64,000 nt of DNA, from contig CALUMU010000008.1 in assembly GCA_944321825.1 (NCBI GenBank), positions 37,083 through 101,082 on the forward strand, written 5' to 3'. The first letter of the stretch is position 1, and the number at the start of each line of letters is the position of its first letter. The position numbers and the translations under genes are program-made. The notes below the pieces were generated by a model, which did not search any database, was not told the origin of the DNA, and was given only the letters and a program-made list of their open reading frames with translations. Source of the stretch: Candidatus Amulumruptor caecigallinarius (GTDB taxonomy: Bacteria > Bacteroidota > Bacteroidia > Bacteroidales > Muribaculaceae). Below are positions 1 to 9,719 of the stretch, piece by piece.

Positions 1-112
1 AATTATTTAAACCCTGCAAAATTAATTTCCAACTCTGCCGACGAAATAACATTTTTTATACTCTCTGACACCAATAATCGAATAGGCGTGCATCCCCTCA
101 CGGCTGACACAA

Positions 113-1009
113 TCACTTTATATTGCGGGGATGGTGCGTCAGAATCTCGCTGCGGAGCATCGTCCGGTCGACATGCAGGTATATCTCTGTCGTGGCGATG
201 CTCTCGTGTCCGAGCATCTGCTGGATGGCTCTCAGGTTGGCTCCGCCCTCAAGCAGGTGGGTAGCGAAAGAGTGGCGGAGCGTATGGGGCGAAATGTTAC
301 GGCGTATGCCTGCCGCTTCGGCAAGCCGCTTGATGATGTAGAATATCATCACACGTGTCAGCCGCCGGCCCCGGCGGTTGAGGAAAAGTATATGCCTGTC
401 GGCAGGGGCAATGTTGAGCCTCTCCCTTTCGGGCAGATAGGTCCGTATCTCCTCTATGCTGCGGTCAGACATCGGCACTATGCGCTGCTTGTCACCTTTG
501 CCCTGCACCACCAGATAATGTTCGTCGGCATAAATGTCGCCCATCTCCAGATTGACAAGCTCGCTGACACGCAGTCCGCAGCCATAGAGCGTCTCCATAA
601 TGGCGCGGTTACGCTGCGCTTCTGCGACTTCAGGGTCTATCGCCGCTATCATCGCGTCAATCTCTGCCACGGAAAGCACCTCCGGGAGATATACGCCGAC
701 TTTGGGCGACTCGAGTGTCAGGGCAGGATTTTCCTTGATAATCCCCTCCATGGTCAGGAAGCGGAAAAAGGACCTTATCCCTGCGACTATCCTCGCCTGC
801 GAACGCTCGGCGATGCCGAGGTCGTGCATGTCGGCCATAAGCTGCCGCAGGTCGTCGATGGTCACATCTTCAAGCCCTTTGCCGGTGTCGGCAAGATATC
901 CTCCCAGCTTATCCACATCCTCGACATAAGCGATGCCCGTGTTGACACTCATCCCCCGCTCCACGAGCAGGTGGGACTCAAACATGTCACGCGCCGCCTT
1001 GAAATCCAT
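113..1009 (-). CDS. xerD: Tyrosine recombinase XerD
   Basis: Site-specific recombinase expected to act with XerC at the chromosome dif site to resolve dimers. It has an N-terminal SAM-like core-binding domain (about residues 1-90) and a C-terminal catalytic domain with every expected residue: Arg in CGLRVSE (about 147), Lys in GKGDKQR (about 171), His and Arg in HTLRHSFATHLL (about 242 and 245), His in LGHES (about 268) and Tyr in TEIYLHVD (about 277). The 298-residue length is normal for XerC/D. I start it at the ATG at 1009; an upstream TTG at 1018 would add three residues. It ends the long minus-strand run after the dcw genes, 24 bp beyond the neighbouring gene. XerD rather than XerC is assigned from overall similarity. 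Positions 1-112 downstream show no gene. Confidence 0.9.
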   Translation of the reverse strand: MDFKAARDMFESHLLVERGMSVNTGIAYVEDVDKLGGYLADTGKGLEDVTIDDLRQLMADMHDLGIAERSQARIVAGIRSFFRFLTMEGIIKENPALTLESPKVGVYLPEVLSVAEIDAMIAAIDPEVAEAQRNRAIMETLYGCGLRVSELVNLEMGDIYADEHYLVVQGKGDKQRIVPMSDRSIEEIRTYLPERERLNIAPADRHILFLNRRGRRLTRVMIFYIIKRLAEAAGIRRNISPHTLRHSFATHLLEGGANLRAIQQMLGHESIATTEIYLHVDRTMLRSEILTHHPRNIK

Positions 1010-1032
1010 CGCAACCAATGATTAGAAACGGT

Positions 1033-1755
1033 TTAAAACCACAGCGTGAAGTGCTGCACAGGCAGATGCTTCAATGCCGCAATGAACCCGATATTGCCGT
1101 TGGTGAAACTCATGCCGTGGCTGAGACTGCCCGTGACAGCTTTCCAAACCTCAGCCGTATGCGACTTCTCGCGGGTCAGGTTGCGCATGACTATCACACA
1201 TCCAGCCGACTGCGCCAGCACCGTCAGGGCATCCCTGACATCATACACCTCCGGGCTGCGGATGTCGTTGACGAGGACAAACGGCAATCCGGCAACACGC
1301 GCAGCGTAGTCCGACATATGCCTTCCTATGCCGCCATACGGTAGCCGGCATATACGTCCGGCGAAATCCTTGGTCACTTCTGCGTATATATCCTCATAGT
1401 CGTTGCCGGGATTGTAGAGCGACAGCCGCGACCGCGAATCGGACAGCAGCAACGCAGCCGTCGACAGCCCGAAGTGTCCGCCTACCTGCATGTACTCGTC
1501 TGTGACGAAGCGGACGGCAACCCGGTGAAGCAGACGGGCGTTTTTCAGCGACATGATGCGCGGATGGTGCGGCCGATGATGAGCCGCAGCAATAGCCGCC
1601 TGCCTGAGCCATGCCATCCGCTCGTATGCGTAATACTGGCTGCGGCAACAGAGGGTATCCCTGACAAACGAATATGCAAACGGAGAGTGTATGCCGAAGC
1701 CGTGGCTGCGGTTGTAACGCCTCAACGCATTGGCATATAATCGTGGCGGCTTCAT
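1033..1755 (-). CDS. Conserved Bacteroidota protein, degenerate methyltransferase-like
   Basis: The 240-residue protein begins with a basic stretch and an HSPFAYSFVRD motif (about 23-33), a signature I associate with a Bacteroidota family annotated as SAM-dependent methyltransferases. In those proteins a glycine-rich motif I of the form ELGTxxGxST follows. Here the equivalent stretch around residue 100 is MQVGGHFGLSTAALLL, so the acidic first residue and part of the loop have changed. Catalysis is therefore doubtful from sequence alone. It starts 18 bp after the YfhO-family gene and ends 23 bp before xerD, so all three probably share a transcript. Substrate unknown. The family assignment rests on recalled motifs, not a search. 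Confidence 0.6.
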   Translation of the reverse strand: MKPPRLYANALRRYNRSHGFGIHSPFAYSFVRDTLCCRSQYYAYERMAWLRQAAIAAAHHRPHHPRIMSLKNARLLHRVAVRFVTDEYMQVGGHFGLSTAALLLSDSRSRLSLYNPGNDYEDIYAEVTKDFAGRICRLPYGGIGRHMSDYAARVAGLPFVLVNDIRSPEVYDVRDALTVLAQSAGCVIVMRNLTREKSHTAEVWKAVTGSLSHGMSFTNGNIGFIAALKHLPVQHFTLWF

Positions 1756-1773
1756 CTCGATAGAATCCTGTCG

Positions 1774-4335
1774 TTACAATTCAGCTTCCTCGCGACGCGT
1801 CTTAACCATACGCGCCACATTGACTGCGATGCCGCCAGCCAATGCCACATAGATCAGGATAATGGCTATGCGGGCAAGCATATCCGTGGTATGCAGCGAT
1901 TGCGGATCGAACACCATCTCCACCTCATGCTCTCCGGCAGGGATGTTGAGCGCACGGAGCACGTAGTTGACACGTCCGAGCTCGGCGGGCTTACCGTCGA
2001 TGGTCACATGCCACCCCCATGGGAAGTATACCTCCGAGAATACCGCCACACCGCCGTTGGCACTGCGGGCCTTGTAGGTAAGACGATCCGGAGCATAAGT
2101 GGTTTCGTATATCGTATCACCCGGAGCTATGGGCTTCGCCGGGCCGAGTATTTTTTCAAACTTCCTGTCAGCCACCGCTGATGTATGCAGGTCGATAGCA
2201 CTCAATGCCGCCATCTCCTCATCGGCATCGGCAGCCCAATGCAGCGTGTCCACATACCATGCGTTACCCATGGCACGGTCGTTGAGCAGAGGAGTGCCGT
2301 CGGGACCTACCACATACTTGGCATTGAGCATATCTAACACCTGCCAGTCGGCTGCCGCAGGTTCGCCTGTGAGAAATCCGTTGAGATGACGGTCTATGAT
2401 GTCCTGATAGCGTGTCAGTTTCGCAGCATGATAGCCACCTATCATCTTATGGTAGTATGACGGAGCCGGCGACCAAAAGCGCGGTATATCCATCACACGG
2501 TAATTCATGGCCGTGTCGGCCAGTATCGCCTCATCTGCCGGTGTCTTCGCTATCGGCTCGCCCATGGTCAACGCCTTGGGTACAAAGCTGTCATGGTTAA
2601 GATAGCGTTTGTTGACACTGTAAAGGTCCACAAGCACCAACGCCGCGATACCTATCCCAGCCACCATCGCCGACAGCTTTTTACGCATATATACATAGAG
2701 CAAGGCGCCTGCCAGCAGCATAAACACCAGGCTGCGCAGCGCGTCAGTCCTCACCATGCCGTAGCGCAGGCTCTCCACAGCATCGTAGATATGGGGGTTC
2801 TGGAGGCTGAATGAAGCTATCTGCTCCTTGTCATAGCCCTGCGCGGCGAGCGACTGGCTGATATACTGGTCATTCTGGAAATCCGACTGCGTTATGGCAT
2901 CGCCATACACCCCGGGCATCACGAGTGCCACGATGCAGAAAAATGCGGGTATGCCCACCGACCACAACAGCGGCCGACGGTATTTGCCTATGCCTTCAGG
3001 GTCGCTGAGCACTTTTTGCAAAGCCATCGCACCGAGGAGCGGCATGGTAAACTCAGCAATCACCAATATGCTCTCGACCGTGCGGAACTTGCTGTACATA
3101 GGCATGTAGTCGATCATCAAGTCCGTAAACCACATGAAATTGCGGCCCCACGCCAAGAATACCGAAAACAGGGTCAGCACCAACAGCATCCATTTCCACG
3201 GCCCTTTGACGACAAACAGCCCCAGCACGAACAGCGCACATATTATCGCCCCGACATACACAGGTCCGTTGGTACCCTCCGGCTCTCCGAAATACTGTGT
3301 GAGATATTCAAGGTACTGAGCCTCTATGGGATGCAGGTCGCCTCCCTCGGCCATCTTCTTCGCTTCAGGCAGACTGGCCAATGTCAGCATCGTATTGTTG
3401 CCTTTCTCAGGCTTGACAGAGGCTCCGCCCTTGATGTCGGGGATAAGGAGCGAGAATGTCTCCGCCCGTCCGTAGCTATACTGCGTTATGTAGTCGCGGT
3501 CAAGACCAGCCGTAGCCTGCGAAGCATCGGCATCGGGCTGGGTGAGTTCGGAGTGCCGTCCGCGCATAGTCTCTTTCGAGTACTCATAGGTGTTATAAAG
3601 GCTGGGCGAATTGGCAAGCACAGCCAACACTCCGGCCACCACGAGCGACCCCGTGGCTATGCCCCACCGCTTCATGGCTTCGCGGTCTTTGAGAGCAGGC
3701 ACAAGATACACCACCACAAAGCCCAGCACCACGAACAGGAAGTAATACGACATCTGCACATGGTTGCCGGCTATCTGCATCATCGCGAACAATGCCGCCA
3801 AAGCCGCGCCAATCAAGTAACGCCCCTGGTAGCAAAGCACCATACCGGCTATGGTCGGCGGAATATATGCCAGAGTTATGAACTTCCAGATATGCCCAGC
3901 ACCTATGATGATGATGAAATAGCTCGAGAACCCATAGGCTATAGCCCCGGCCAGCGCCACATACCACCGCATCCTCATAGCCATAAGCAGGATGAAGAAA
4001 CCTGCCATCATCATGAATACCAGATTAGCCGGCGAGGGGAGTCCAAGCCCCATGACACTGTTTATCCACCGGAACAGGCCGTCGGACGGATAAGAAGGCG
4101 AAATCTGGAAATTAGGCATCCCCGAAAAGAGCGAGTTGGTCCAGCGGACGGTCTCGCCTGTCTGCTCGGCATACGCCTTGGCCTCCTGACCGATGGCGAT
4201 ACCCTGCTGGGTGTCGTACTGGCGGAGCACATTGCCCTGCGAGGCATCAGGATAAAAATAGACGAAAGCGATGATGCCCATCACTACGATGGAAGCGACA
4301 AAAGCTATGATGCGGCTGTATCTGCGCATGACCAT
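1774..4335 (-). CDS. YfhO-family integral membrane protein
   Basis: This 853-residue protein has at least ten hydrophobic segments, the first at residues 8-27 and a cluster between about 95 and 230, and further ones between about 360 and 560. A soluble C-terminal domain of about 250 residues carries the FSEVYFPWGWHVTIDGK stretch typical of YfhO-like proteins, and one last membrane helix lies near 820-840. YfhO proteins resemble GT-C glycosyltransferases that use lipid-linked sugars; Gram-positive members are linked to glycosylation of cell-envelope polymers. The Bacteroidota role is not established. It sits 69 bp after ftsZ on the same strand. A second ATG two codons in (4329) is an equally good start. 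Confidence 0.82.
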   Translation of the reverse strand: MVMRRYSRIIAFVASIVVMGIIAFVYFYPDASQGNVLRQYDTQQGIAIGQEAKAYAEQTGETVRWTNSLFSGMPNFQISPSYPSDGLFRWINSVMGLGLPSPANLVFMMMAGFFILLMAMRMRWYVALAGAIAYGFSSYFIIIIGAGHIWKFITLAYIPPTIAGMVLCYQGRYLIGAALAALFAMMQIAGNHVQMSYYFLFVVLGFVVVYLVPALKDREAMKRWGIATGSLVVAGVLAVLANSPSLYNTYEYSKETMRGRHSELTQPDADASQATAGLDRDYITQYSYGRAETFSLLIPDIKGGASVKPEKGNNTMLTLASLPEAKKMAEGGDLHPIEAQYLEYLTQYFGEPEGTNGPVYVGAIICALFVLGLFVVKGPWKWMLLVLTLFSVFLAWGRNFMWFTDLMIDYMPMYSKFRTVESILVIAEFTMPLLGAMALQKVLSDPEGIGKYRRPLLWSVGIPAFFCIVALVMPGVYGDAITQSDFQNDQYISQSLAAQGYDKEQIASFSLQNPHIYDAVESLRYGMVRTDALRSLVFMLLAGALLYVYMRKKLSAMVAGIGIAALVLVDLYSVNKRYLNHDSFVPKALTMGEPIAKTPADEAILADTAMNYRVMDIPRFWSPAPSYYHKMIGGYHAAKLTRYQDIIDRHLNGFLTGEPAAADWQVLDMLNAKYVVGPDGTPLLNDRAMGNAWYVDTLHWAADADEEMAALSAIDLHTSAVADRKFEKILGPAKPIAPGDTIYETTYAPDRLTYKARSANGGVAVFSEVYFPWGWHVTIDGKPAELGRVNYVLRALNIPAGEHEVEMVFDPQSLHTTDMLARIAIILIYVALAGGIAVNVARMVKTRREEAEL

Positions 4336-4404
4336 GATTATAATGACGTTATAGTGTGCGTATATCAGATAGGTAAATCAATCGGCATGGAAAGGCATGT
4401 GATA

Positions 4405-5883
4405 TCAGAATGATATAAGGTTACCGCTGTCATTCTGGCGCATGTCATCGTCAATGACATTTCCGGTGGCAGCGCCCATACTCTTTATTTCGTCGCTGGT
4501 GCGCTTGTCGCGGTTATACGCCGGGGCGCGTTCGAGCTTGTCAATGAGCGCGATGTCCTCAAGCTGCGACGGTTTGAGCACCACGTAGCGTGTGCGGTCC
4601 ACATTGCTCTTGATACCATCCAACCGTTCGCTGCCGTATTCGTTTTCTATGCGTTTATCGGACGCTTCGCGCGAACGCGCCACATCGGCCTGCTTCGGCT
4701 GCACTGGTTGCTGCTGTACCGCCGGCTGCGGCTCATCGTCGAAAGGTATGGTATTATGGCGCACACCCTGTCCCGACGATGTACGCACCGAAGGATTCTG
4801 ACGCAGGTCTGCAGCCGAAGTCGCCGGACGGCGCACCGTGGGCTGGGGAGCAGCGGCCGGGGCAGGTGCGGCCTGGTCCTGACGGAAATTGTTTTCAAAT
4901 CCGGCAGCAAGTATGGTCATCTTCACCTTGTCGCCGAGAGTATCATCGAACGCGATACCCCATATGACATCCACATCGGGGTCGAGCGTATTGACAAAGT
5001 CGGTGATTTCAGCCGCTTCCGACATCTGGAACGGTGTCTGTGCCTGACGTGAGAAGTAGAGGTTAAACAGCAGATGCTTCGACCCGAAAATATTGCGGTT
5101 GCGCAGCAGCGGCGAGTTGAGCGCATCCTCTATCGCCTTGCCTACACGGCCTTCGCCCTCACCATATCCCGCCGAGATGATGGCTGTGCCTCCTCCCCGC
5201 AGCGTAGTGTTGACATCGTTGAAGTCGAGATTGATGTAGCCGTCGCAGGTGATTATCTCCGAGATGGACCGTGCGGCGGTCGACAGAGTATCGTCAGCCT
5301 TGTTAAATGCGTTGATGAAGTCAAGGTCGGCATATATCTCGGTGATACGCTCATTGTTGATAATCAGCAACGCATCCACGTATTTGGCCATCTCGTCCGC
5401 ACCGTCAAAAGCCTTGAGAATCTTCTTCCTGCCCTCAAACAGGAACGGTATGGTCACGATGCCTACCGTCAACAGCCCTTTCTCCTTGGCGATACGCGCC
5501 ACCACCGGACCGGCACCGGTACCGGTACCACCGCCCATACCGGCGGTGATAAACACCATCTTGGTGTCGTCGTTAAATATCTCCGCAATCTTTTCGGCAT
5601 CGTCCTCAGCATACTGGCGGCCTTTCTCCGGGTCATTGCCAGCACCGAGGCCGTCACCTATCTGCACCTTCGTAGGCACAGGGGAGTTTTTAAGAGCCTG
5701 GGCATCGGTGTTGCATACCACGAAAGTGACATCGCTGATACCCTGGTTGTACATATGGTTGATGGCATTGTTGCCGCCACCGCCCACTCCTACCACCTTG
5801 ATGATGGGAGGAAGAGCCTTGGAGCTTGTCGGCTCGACGAGATTGACATCTTTTGCAATATTCTCTAAGTCTTCGCGATTCAT
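4405..5883 (-). CDS. ftsZ: Cell division protein FtsZ
   Basis: Tubulin-like GTPase that polymerises into the cytokinetic ring. The N-terminal GTPase domain shows GVGGGGNNAINHM (about 32-44) and the tubulin signature GMGGGTGTGAGPVVA (about 115-129). A conserved second domain runs to about residue 325. A long, low-complexity, Pro/Gln/Ala-rich linker follows (about 335-420), then a more conserved tail. At 492 residues it is longer than the roughly 380 of E. coli because of this linker, as is usual in Bacteroidota. It follows ftsA by 54 bp and is the last division gene of the cluster. Confidence 0.98.
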   Translation of the reverse strand: MNREDLENIAKDVNLVEPTSSKALPPIIKVVGVGGGGNNAINHMYNQGISDVTFVVCNTDAQALKNSPVPTKVQIGDGLGAGNDPEKGRQYAEDDAEKIAEIFNDDTKMVFITAGMGGGTGTGAGPVVARIAKEKGLLTVGIVTIPFLFEGRKKILKAFDGADEMAKYVDALLIINNERITEIYADLDFINAFNKADDTLSTAARSISEIITCDGYINLDFNDVNTTLRGGGTAIISAGYGEGEGRVGKAIEDALNSPLLRNRNIFGSKHLLFNLYFSRQAQTPFQMSEAAEITDFVNTLDPDVDVIWGIAFDDTLGDKVKMTILAAGFENNFRQDQAAPAPAAAPQPTVRRPATSAADLRQNPSVRTSSGQGVRHNTIPFDDEPQPAVQQQPVQPKQADVARSREASDKRIENEYGSERLDGIKSNVDRTRYVVLKPSQLEDIALIDKLERAPAYNRDKRTSDEIKSMGAATGNVIDDDMRQNDSGNLISF

Positions 5884-5937
5884 GACTGTTGGGGTTTCTA
5901 ATAATTTTATATTTTATACTGCTTTTATAGATTTGCG

Positions 5938-7311
5938 TTACTTGTTATCGTCAAAGTCATCGTCATAGGGATCGTCATTGAGGAAGTTGGTCGTGAAATC
6001 CTTTATCTTACTGAAAAAACGGCTTCCGGCCTTCTTGCGTCTCGGACGTTCATCCTCTATATCGGGGTCAGAGTCCTCTACCGGCTTGGATGCCGGCTGC
6101 TCATCTTCCTGTAGCTGCGTCGTCTGTACATCCGGCTGCGCTGACTGCGGCTGTGACGCTACTGCGGGCTGGGGCTTCTCCATACACTCACGCGCCCCCT
6201 TGCGGGCTGCCGCGTAGAGCACACTTATGACATCTACCGCATCGGGGCCTTGGATGCGCCCGTCAAGGAAACGTATGCAGTCAAGAGGCGTACCTATACG
6301 CACCGGCAGCTTGGTCTCCGTCTCCAACCGCTCGTTGAAGCGTGACAACTTAGCTCCTGCTCCTACTATTATGATACCTGCAGGAAGCTGCGACGGGCCG
6401 TATCCTGCATACTTGATTTGTTCGTTGATATTAGCGATAATCTCGCCGGCACGCGCTCCGACATAGCTGTTGATTTCGTCATAATTGACACTATCGGGTA
6501 TCAACGACGAGGTCTGGCGTTCGCCCATGGCGTTGCCTCCGATTTTCTTGTACTCCTCGGCCTTCTCCTCCAGACAGTTGAGAGCCGTGATGTCAAGAGT
6601 GATGTTGCGCGAACCTAATGGCAGTGTGGCGAAGTATTGCAGATGCCCCGACTTATACACAGACACCCCGGTGGTCTCGGCTCCGAAATCCACAAGGACG
6701 CAGCCGAGCATTTTCTCTTCGTTGGTGATGACCATATCACCCTCGGCAATCTGCCTGACCACGAATCCGTTGATGCCAAGACGCAGACGGTCGGCCACGA
6801 CGCGGTTGACCACCTGCTTGGGCTGCGGGCGGCAAGTCACTATGTTGAACTCGGCTTTTATATCCTGTCCATACACCCCTATGGGTTGGTTTTCGAGTGT
6901 ACGGTCTATATAGAACCTGCGGCCTATTACATCGACCACCTCGCGGTCGCCCACGGGAAGATTGAACGCTTCCTGTCGCAAATCGGCCAGAATATCCTCG
7001 GTAAACTCTTCGGGAGCGGGCAGACGGCGGCATACCTCCCGTGGCGACGACATGAACGACAGTCCACCGATGCCGAGGTACACACTCTTGATCTTACGGG
7101 GATGAAGCCGGTTTTCGAGCTTCTTGATGATGCGGTGTATACGGCTGTCGACCTCTTCCACATTGCGTATCCAGCCATACCTTACACAGTCTATCAGCCT
7201 CTCCTCTTCAAGGGCTATGACTGTCAGTATGCCGTTGTCGTCCACGGTGCCTGCCGCGCCGCGTATCTTGGAACTTCCTATCTCAATGGCTATTACGTAT
7301 TTCGGCTCCAT
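5938..7311 (-). CDS. ftsA: Cell division protein FtsA
   Basis: Actin-like ATPase that tethers FtsZ to the inner membrane. The first nucleotide-binding motif is IAIEIGSSKIRGAAG (about 8-22), with the phosphate-2 region at LVDFGAETTGVSVY (about 212-225) and the adenosine motif at IIVGAGAKLSRF (about 318-329). The C-terminal part is charged and Gln/Pro-rich and ends with a short amphipathic stretch (RFFSKIKDFTTNFL) suited to membrane attachment, followed by an acidic tail. The gene lies between ftsQ and ftsZ, the standard order, 40 bp after ftsQ. Confidence 0.97.
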   Translation of the reverse strand: MEPKYVIAIEIGSSKIRGAAGTVDDNGILTVIALEEERLIDCVRYGWIRNVEEVDSRIHRIIKKLENRLHPRKIKSVYLGIGGLSFMSSPREVCRRLPAPEEFTEDILADLRQEAFNLPVGDREVVDVIGRRFYIDRTLENQPIGVYGQDIKAEFNIVTCRPQPKQVVNRVVADRLRLGINGFVVRQIAEGDMVITNEEKMLGCVLVDFGAETTGVSVYKSGHLQYFATLPLGSRNITLDITALNCLEEKAEEYKKIGGNAMGERQTSSLIPDSVNYDEINSYVGARAGEIIANINEQIKYAGYGPSQLPAGIIIVGAGAKLSRFNERLETETKLPVRIGTPLDCIRFLDGRIQGPDAVDVISVLYAAARKGARECMEKPQPAVASQPQSAQPDVQTTQLQEDEQPASKPVEDSDPDIEDERPRRKKAGSRFFSKIKDFTTNFLNDDPYDDDFDDNK

Positions 7312-7351
7312 AATCTTGTGTATCTCTGTTTGCTGTTTTTTCTATGGTATT

Positions 7352-8266
7352 TCATACTGGTTTTTCGATTTTAGACTTGACGGCCGGTGACGGCTTGTGC
7401 TGCGGCTGCACGTTTCCTTTCGGAGTCTTAGGGAATCCTTTGCCATCCAGCGCGTTGTCGGTAGGCATCATGGTCGTAGCGTCATCGGACTCGTCGATAT
7501 CTTCCGCAATGACAGTGGCGGCCTTGCGGTCCTTCTTGGCGCGGGTAGCCACCACCTGTCCCCGCCATTTGACAGAGATGGTATCGTAGTAACTCCACCC
7601 CTTTTCAGGCATGACTTTACGGTAGAATATCTTGAGCCGCTCCAGTTTCTCCACAAACCCCGATGTATCACCGACATTGATGACATGGCCGTGGATGACA
7701 GGCACGAGGATGATGTCACGAGGCGAATCAACCTTGATGGCCGACACAAGCGCATCCCACTCAGGGTTATCGCTGATATAGCGCACCAACGGCAGGCAAG
7801 CCTCCGCCCGCAGGTTCATGCGGTCAAAACGGCCCTCGATTACCGGCACATCCATGTGGTAGCGGGCATTGGCTGATATGCGTTTGCCGTCCTTGTTGAT
7901 ATAATATGACTTGTTGCCTTCGAATATCCTCGCCACCGGGCGCATCGGAGTAACCTCTATCAGCACCTTGCCGGAGGTGAGGACCAACGCCTTGGCGTCT
8001 TCGATCTTGTCTATACCGGCAAGGCGCTGCTCTATCTCGTAAGTATTGACTTCGCTCAACGGCCTACCTGGGGCATGGTTCATTATATCGCCAAGGTCGC
8101 GGTTAAGCTCCCTGACGGTGACAAACGGATGCGACGATGTATCATTGACCTGTATGCACACCTCGGTACACGTGTCGGCAGCAGCCATGTACGACGTAAG
8201 CGTCAGAGCCGCCGCTAAATATGCGCCGGCCACCGCTGTCACTATTATGGCTACGTATCGTTTCAT
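7352..8266 (-). CDS. ftsQ: Cell division protein FtsQ
   Basis: Bitopic divisome protein. A short cytoplasmic start is followed by one membrane helix (about 4-24), then a periplasmic region with a POTRA-like part (about 40-110, including the VEVTPMRPVARIF-type strand) and an FtsQ/DivIB beta domain. The C-terminal 60 residues are charged and low in complexity, ending in a basic tail. Sequence conservation is low, as usual for FtsQ. The assignment depends on topology, the 304-residue length and the position between murC (16 bp upstream) and ftsA. Confidence 0.88.
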   Translation of the reverse strand: MKRYVAIIVTAVAGAYLAAALTLTSYMAAADTCTEVCIQVNDTSSHPFVTVRELNRDLGDIMNHAPGRPLSEVNTYEIEQRLAGIDKIEDAKALVLTSGKVLIEVTPMRPVARIFEGNKSYYINKDGKRISANARYHMDVPVIEGRFDRMNLRAEACLPLVRYISDNPEWDALVSAIKVDSPRDIILVPVIHGHVINVGDTSGFVEKLERLKIFYRKVMPEKGWSYYDTISVKWRGQVVATRAKKDRKAATVIAEDIDESDDATTMMPTDNALDGKGFPKTPKGNVQPQHKPSPAVKSKIEKPV

Positions 8267-8282
8267 AAGTCAGTCAACAAAA

Positions 8283-9719
8283 TTAGTTTATATTTTTCGG
8301 ATGCATCTTAATGTATTCGACTATCGGCGGCAGCATGTCGCTGACATCACCCGCCCCGACGTTGAGAAGCACATCGAATCCGCCCTGACGCATCCACTCG
8401 GCAAACTCTTTCTTTGTCAGCACAGTATGGCGTGGATTCGCCATCAGCCGGGCTATGGTCTGCTCAGAGATGCCCTCTATCGGCTCCTCCCGCGCCGGAT
8501 ACAGCTCTACAAGCACCGCCTCGTCGGCAATATCGAGCGCGGCGGCAAATTCGGCGGCGAAGTCGCGTGTGCGCGAGTAAAGATGCGGCTGGAACACTAC
8601 AGTCAGCGTCCGTCCGGGGTAGAGGCTCTTGACCGACGTAATCGAAGCCCTGAGTTCATCCGGGTGGTGGGCATAGTCGTCTATCACGACGCGCGACGAC
8701 GGGGCCGGTTCGCGCAGCAGAAATTCAAACCGCCGTTTAGGTCCCATGAACGTCGCCACCGCCTCCCGCATACGGTCTATCTCCATATGCCCCGTGGCAT
8801 ACACTCCGGCTATCGCGGCTATTGTGTTCTCTATGTTGATCTCCACAGGCACTCCGGGAGTGATGTCGCGTATCATACCGTCAGGAGTATGCAGGTCGAA
8901 TGTGATGCAGCCGTCGCTGCGGCGTATGTTTTCGGCATGGAAATCGCCCTCGGCCTTGCCGTAGGTCCAGACCCTGACATCCTGTCCGGGACGCGGCTGG
9001 AGCTTAAGCCCGGTATGCACGACAAGTGTCCCTCCGGGCACTATCAGTTCGGTAAAATGGGCGAAGCTCTCCAAATAAGCCTCTTCTGTCCCATAGATGT
9101 CGAGGTGGTCGGGGTCGGTAGCCGTAATCACCGCTATATACGGGGTGAGACGGTGGAACGAGCGGTCAAATTCGTCGGCCTCGATGACGCTGTATGCAGA
9201 GGTGGCACTCAACAGCAGGTTGCTGTCATAGTTGCGGAGTATGCCCCCTAAAAATGCGTTGCACCCCACGCTGCTCTGATGCAGGATGTGGGCGGCCATC
9301 GACGACGTTGTGGTCTTGCCGTGGGTTCCGGCAAAGCATATTCCGAGCGTGCTGCGGGTAATCTTGCCGAGGAGTTCCGACCGCTTGACCACCTCGAAGC
9401 CATTGTCACGAAACCATCGCAGACCCTCGTGGCTGTCAGGGACAGCCGGAGTATATACCACCAACGTATCTGCCGGGTTGCGGAATGCCTCAGGGATAGC
9501 TTCGGCACTCTCGTCAAGAGTGATACAAGCCCCTTCATGCCTTAGCTGCGCCAGCAGGTGCGACTCGCTGCGGTCATAACCTCCGACAGTGTGCCCCTGC
9601 AACAAGCAGTAACGTACAAGTGCCGACATGCCTATGCCGCCGGCACCAACGAAATAAACGTTGGGCTTGATTGCATCGCTGCACATATGCAATACAGCTG
9701 TTTTATCTTGGTCTATCAT
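8283..9719 (-). CDS. murC: UDP-N-acetylmuramate--L-alanine ligase MurC
   Basis: Cytoplasmic ATP-dependent ligase that adds L-Ala to UDP-MurNAc. The N-terminal nucleotide-binding fold has FVGAGGIGMSALVR (about 23-36), the Mur ligase P-loop is CFAGTHGKTTTSSM (about 128-141), and the central domain has HLDIYGTEEAY and IDDYAHHPDELRAS (about 345-358). The 478-residue length suits MurC. Its ATG overlaps the murG stop by 4 bp, which suggests translational coupling. Confidence 0.96.
   Translation of the reverse strand: MIDQDKTAVLHMCSDAIKPNVYFVGAGGIGMSALVRYCLLQGHTVGGYDRSESHLLAQLRHEGACITLDESAEAIPEAFRNPADTLVVYTPAVPDSHEGLRWFRDNGFEVVKRSELLGKITRSTLGICFAGTHGKTTTSSMAAHILHQSSVGCNAFLGGILRNYDSNLLLSATSAYSVIEADEFDRSFHRLTPYIAVITATDPDHLDIYGTEEAYLESFAHFTELIVPGGTLVVHTGLKLQPRPGQDVRVWTYGKAEGDFHAENIRRSDGCITFDLHTPDGMIRDITPGVPVEINIENTIAAIAGVYATGHMEIDRMREAVATFMGPKRRFEFLLREPAPSSRVVIDDYAHHPDELRASITSVKSLYPGRTLTVVFQPHLYSRTRDFAAEFAAALDIADEAVLVELYPAREEPIEGISEQTIARLMANPRHTVLTKKEFAEWMRQGGFDVLLNVGAGDVSDMLPPIVEYIKMHPKNIN

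Noticed and set aside
131..1021. Long plus-strand open frame opposite xerD
   Set aside because: It is the complement of a clear XerD gene with every catalytic residue; the plus-strand product has no recognisable domain.
3016..4413. 465-codon plus-strand open frame opposite the YfhO-family gene
   Set aside because: His/Arg-rich product typical of antisense frames in GC-rich coding DNA; the minus strand encodes a convincing membrane protein.
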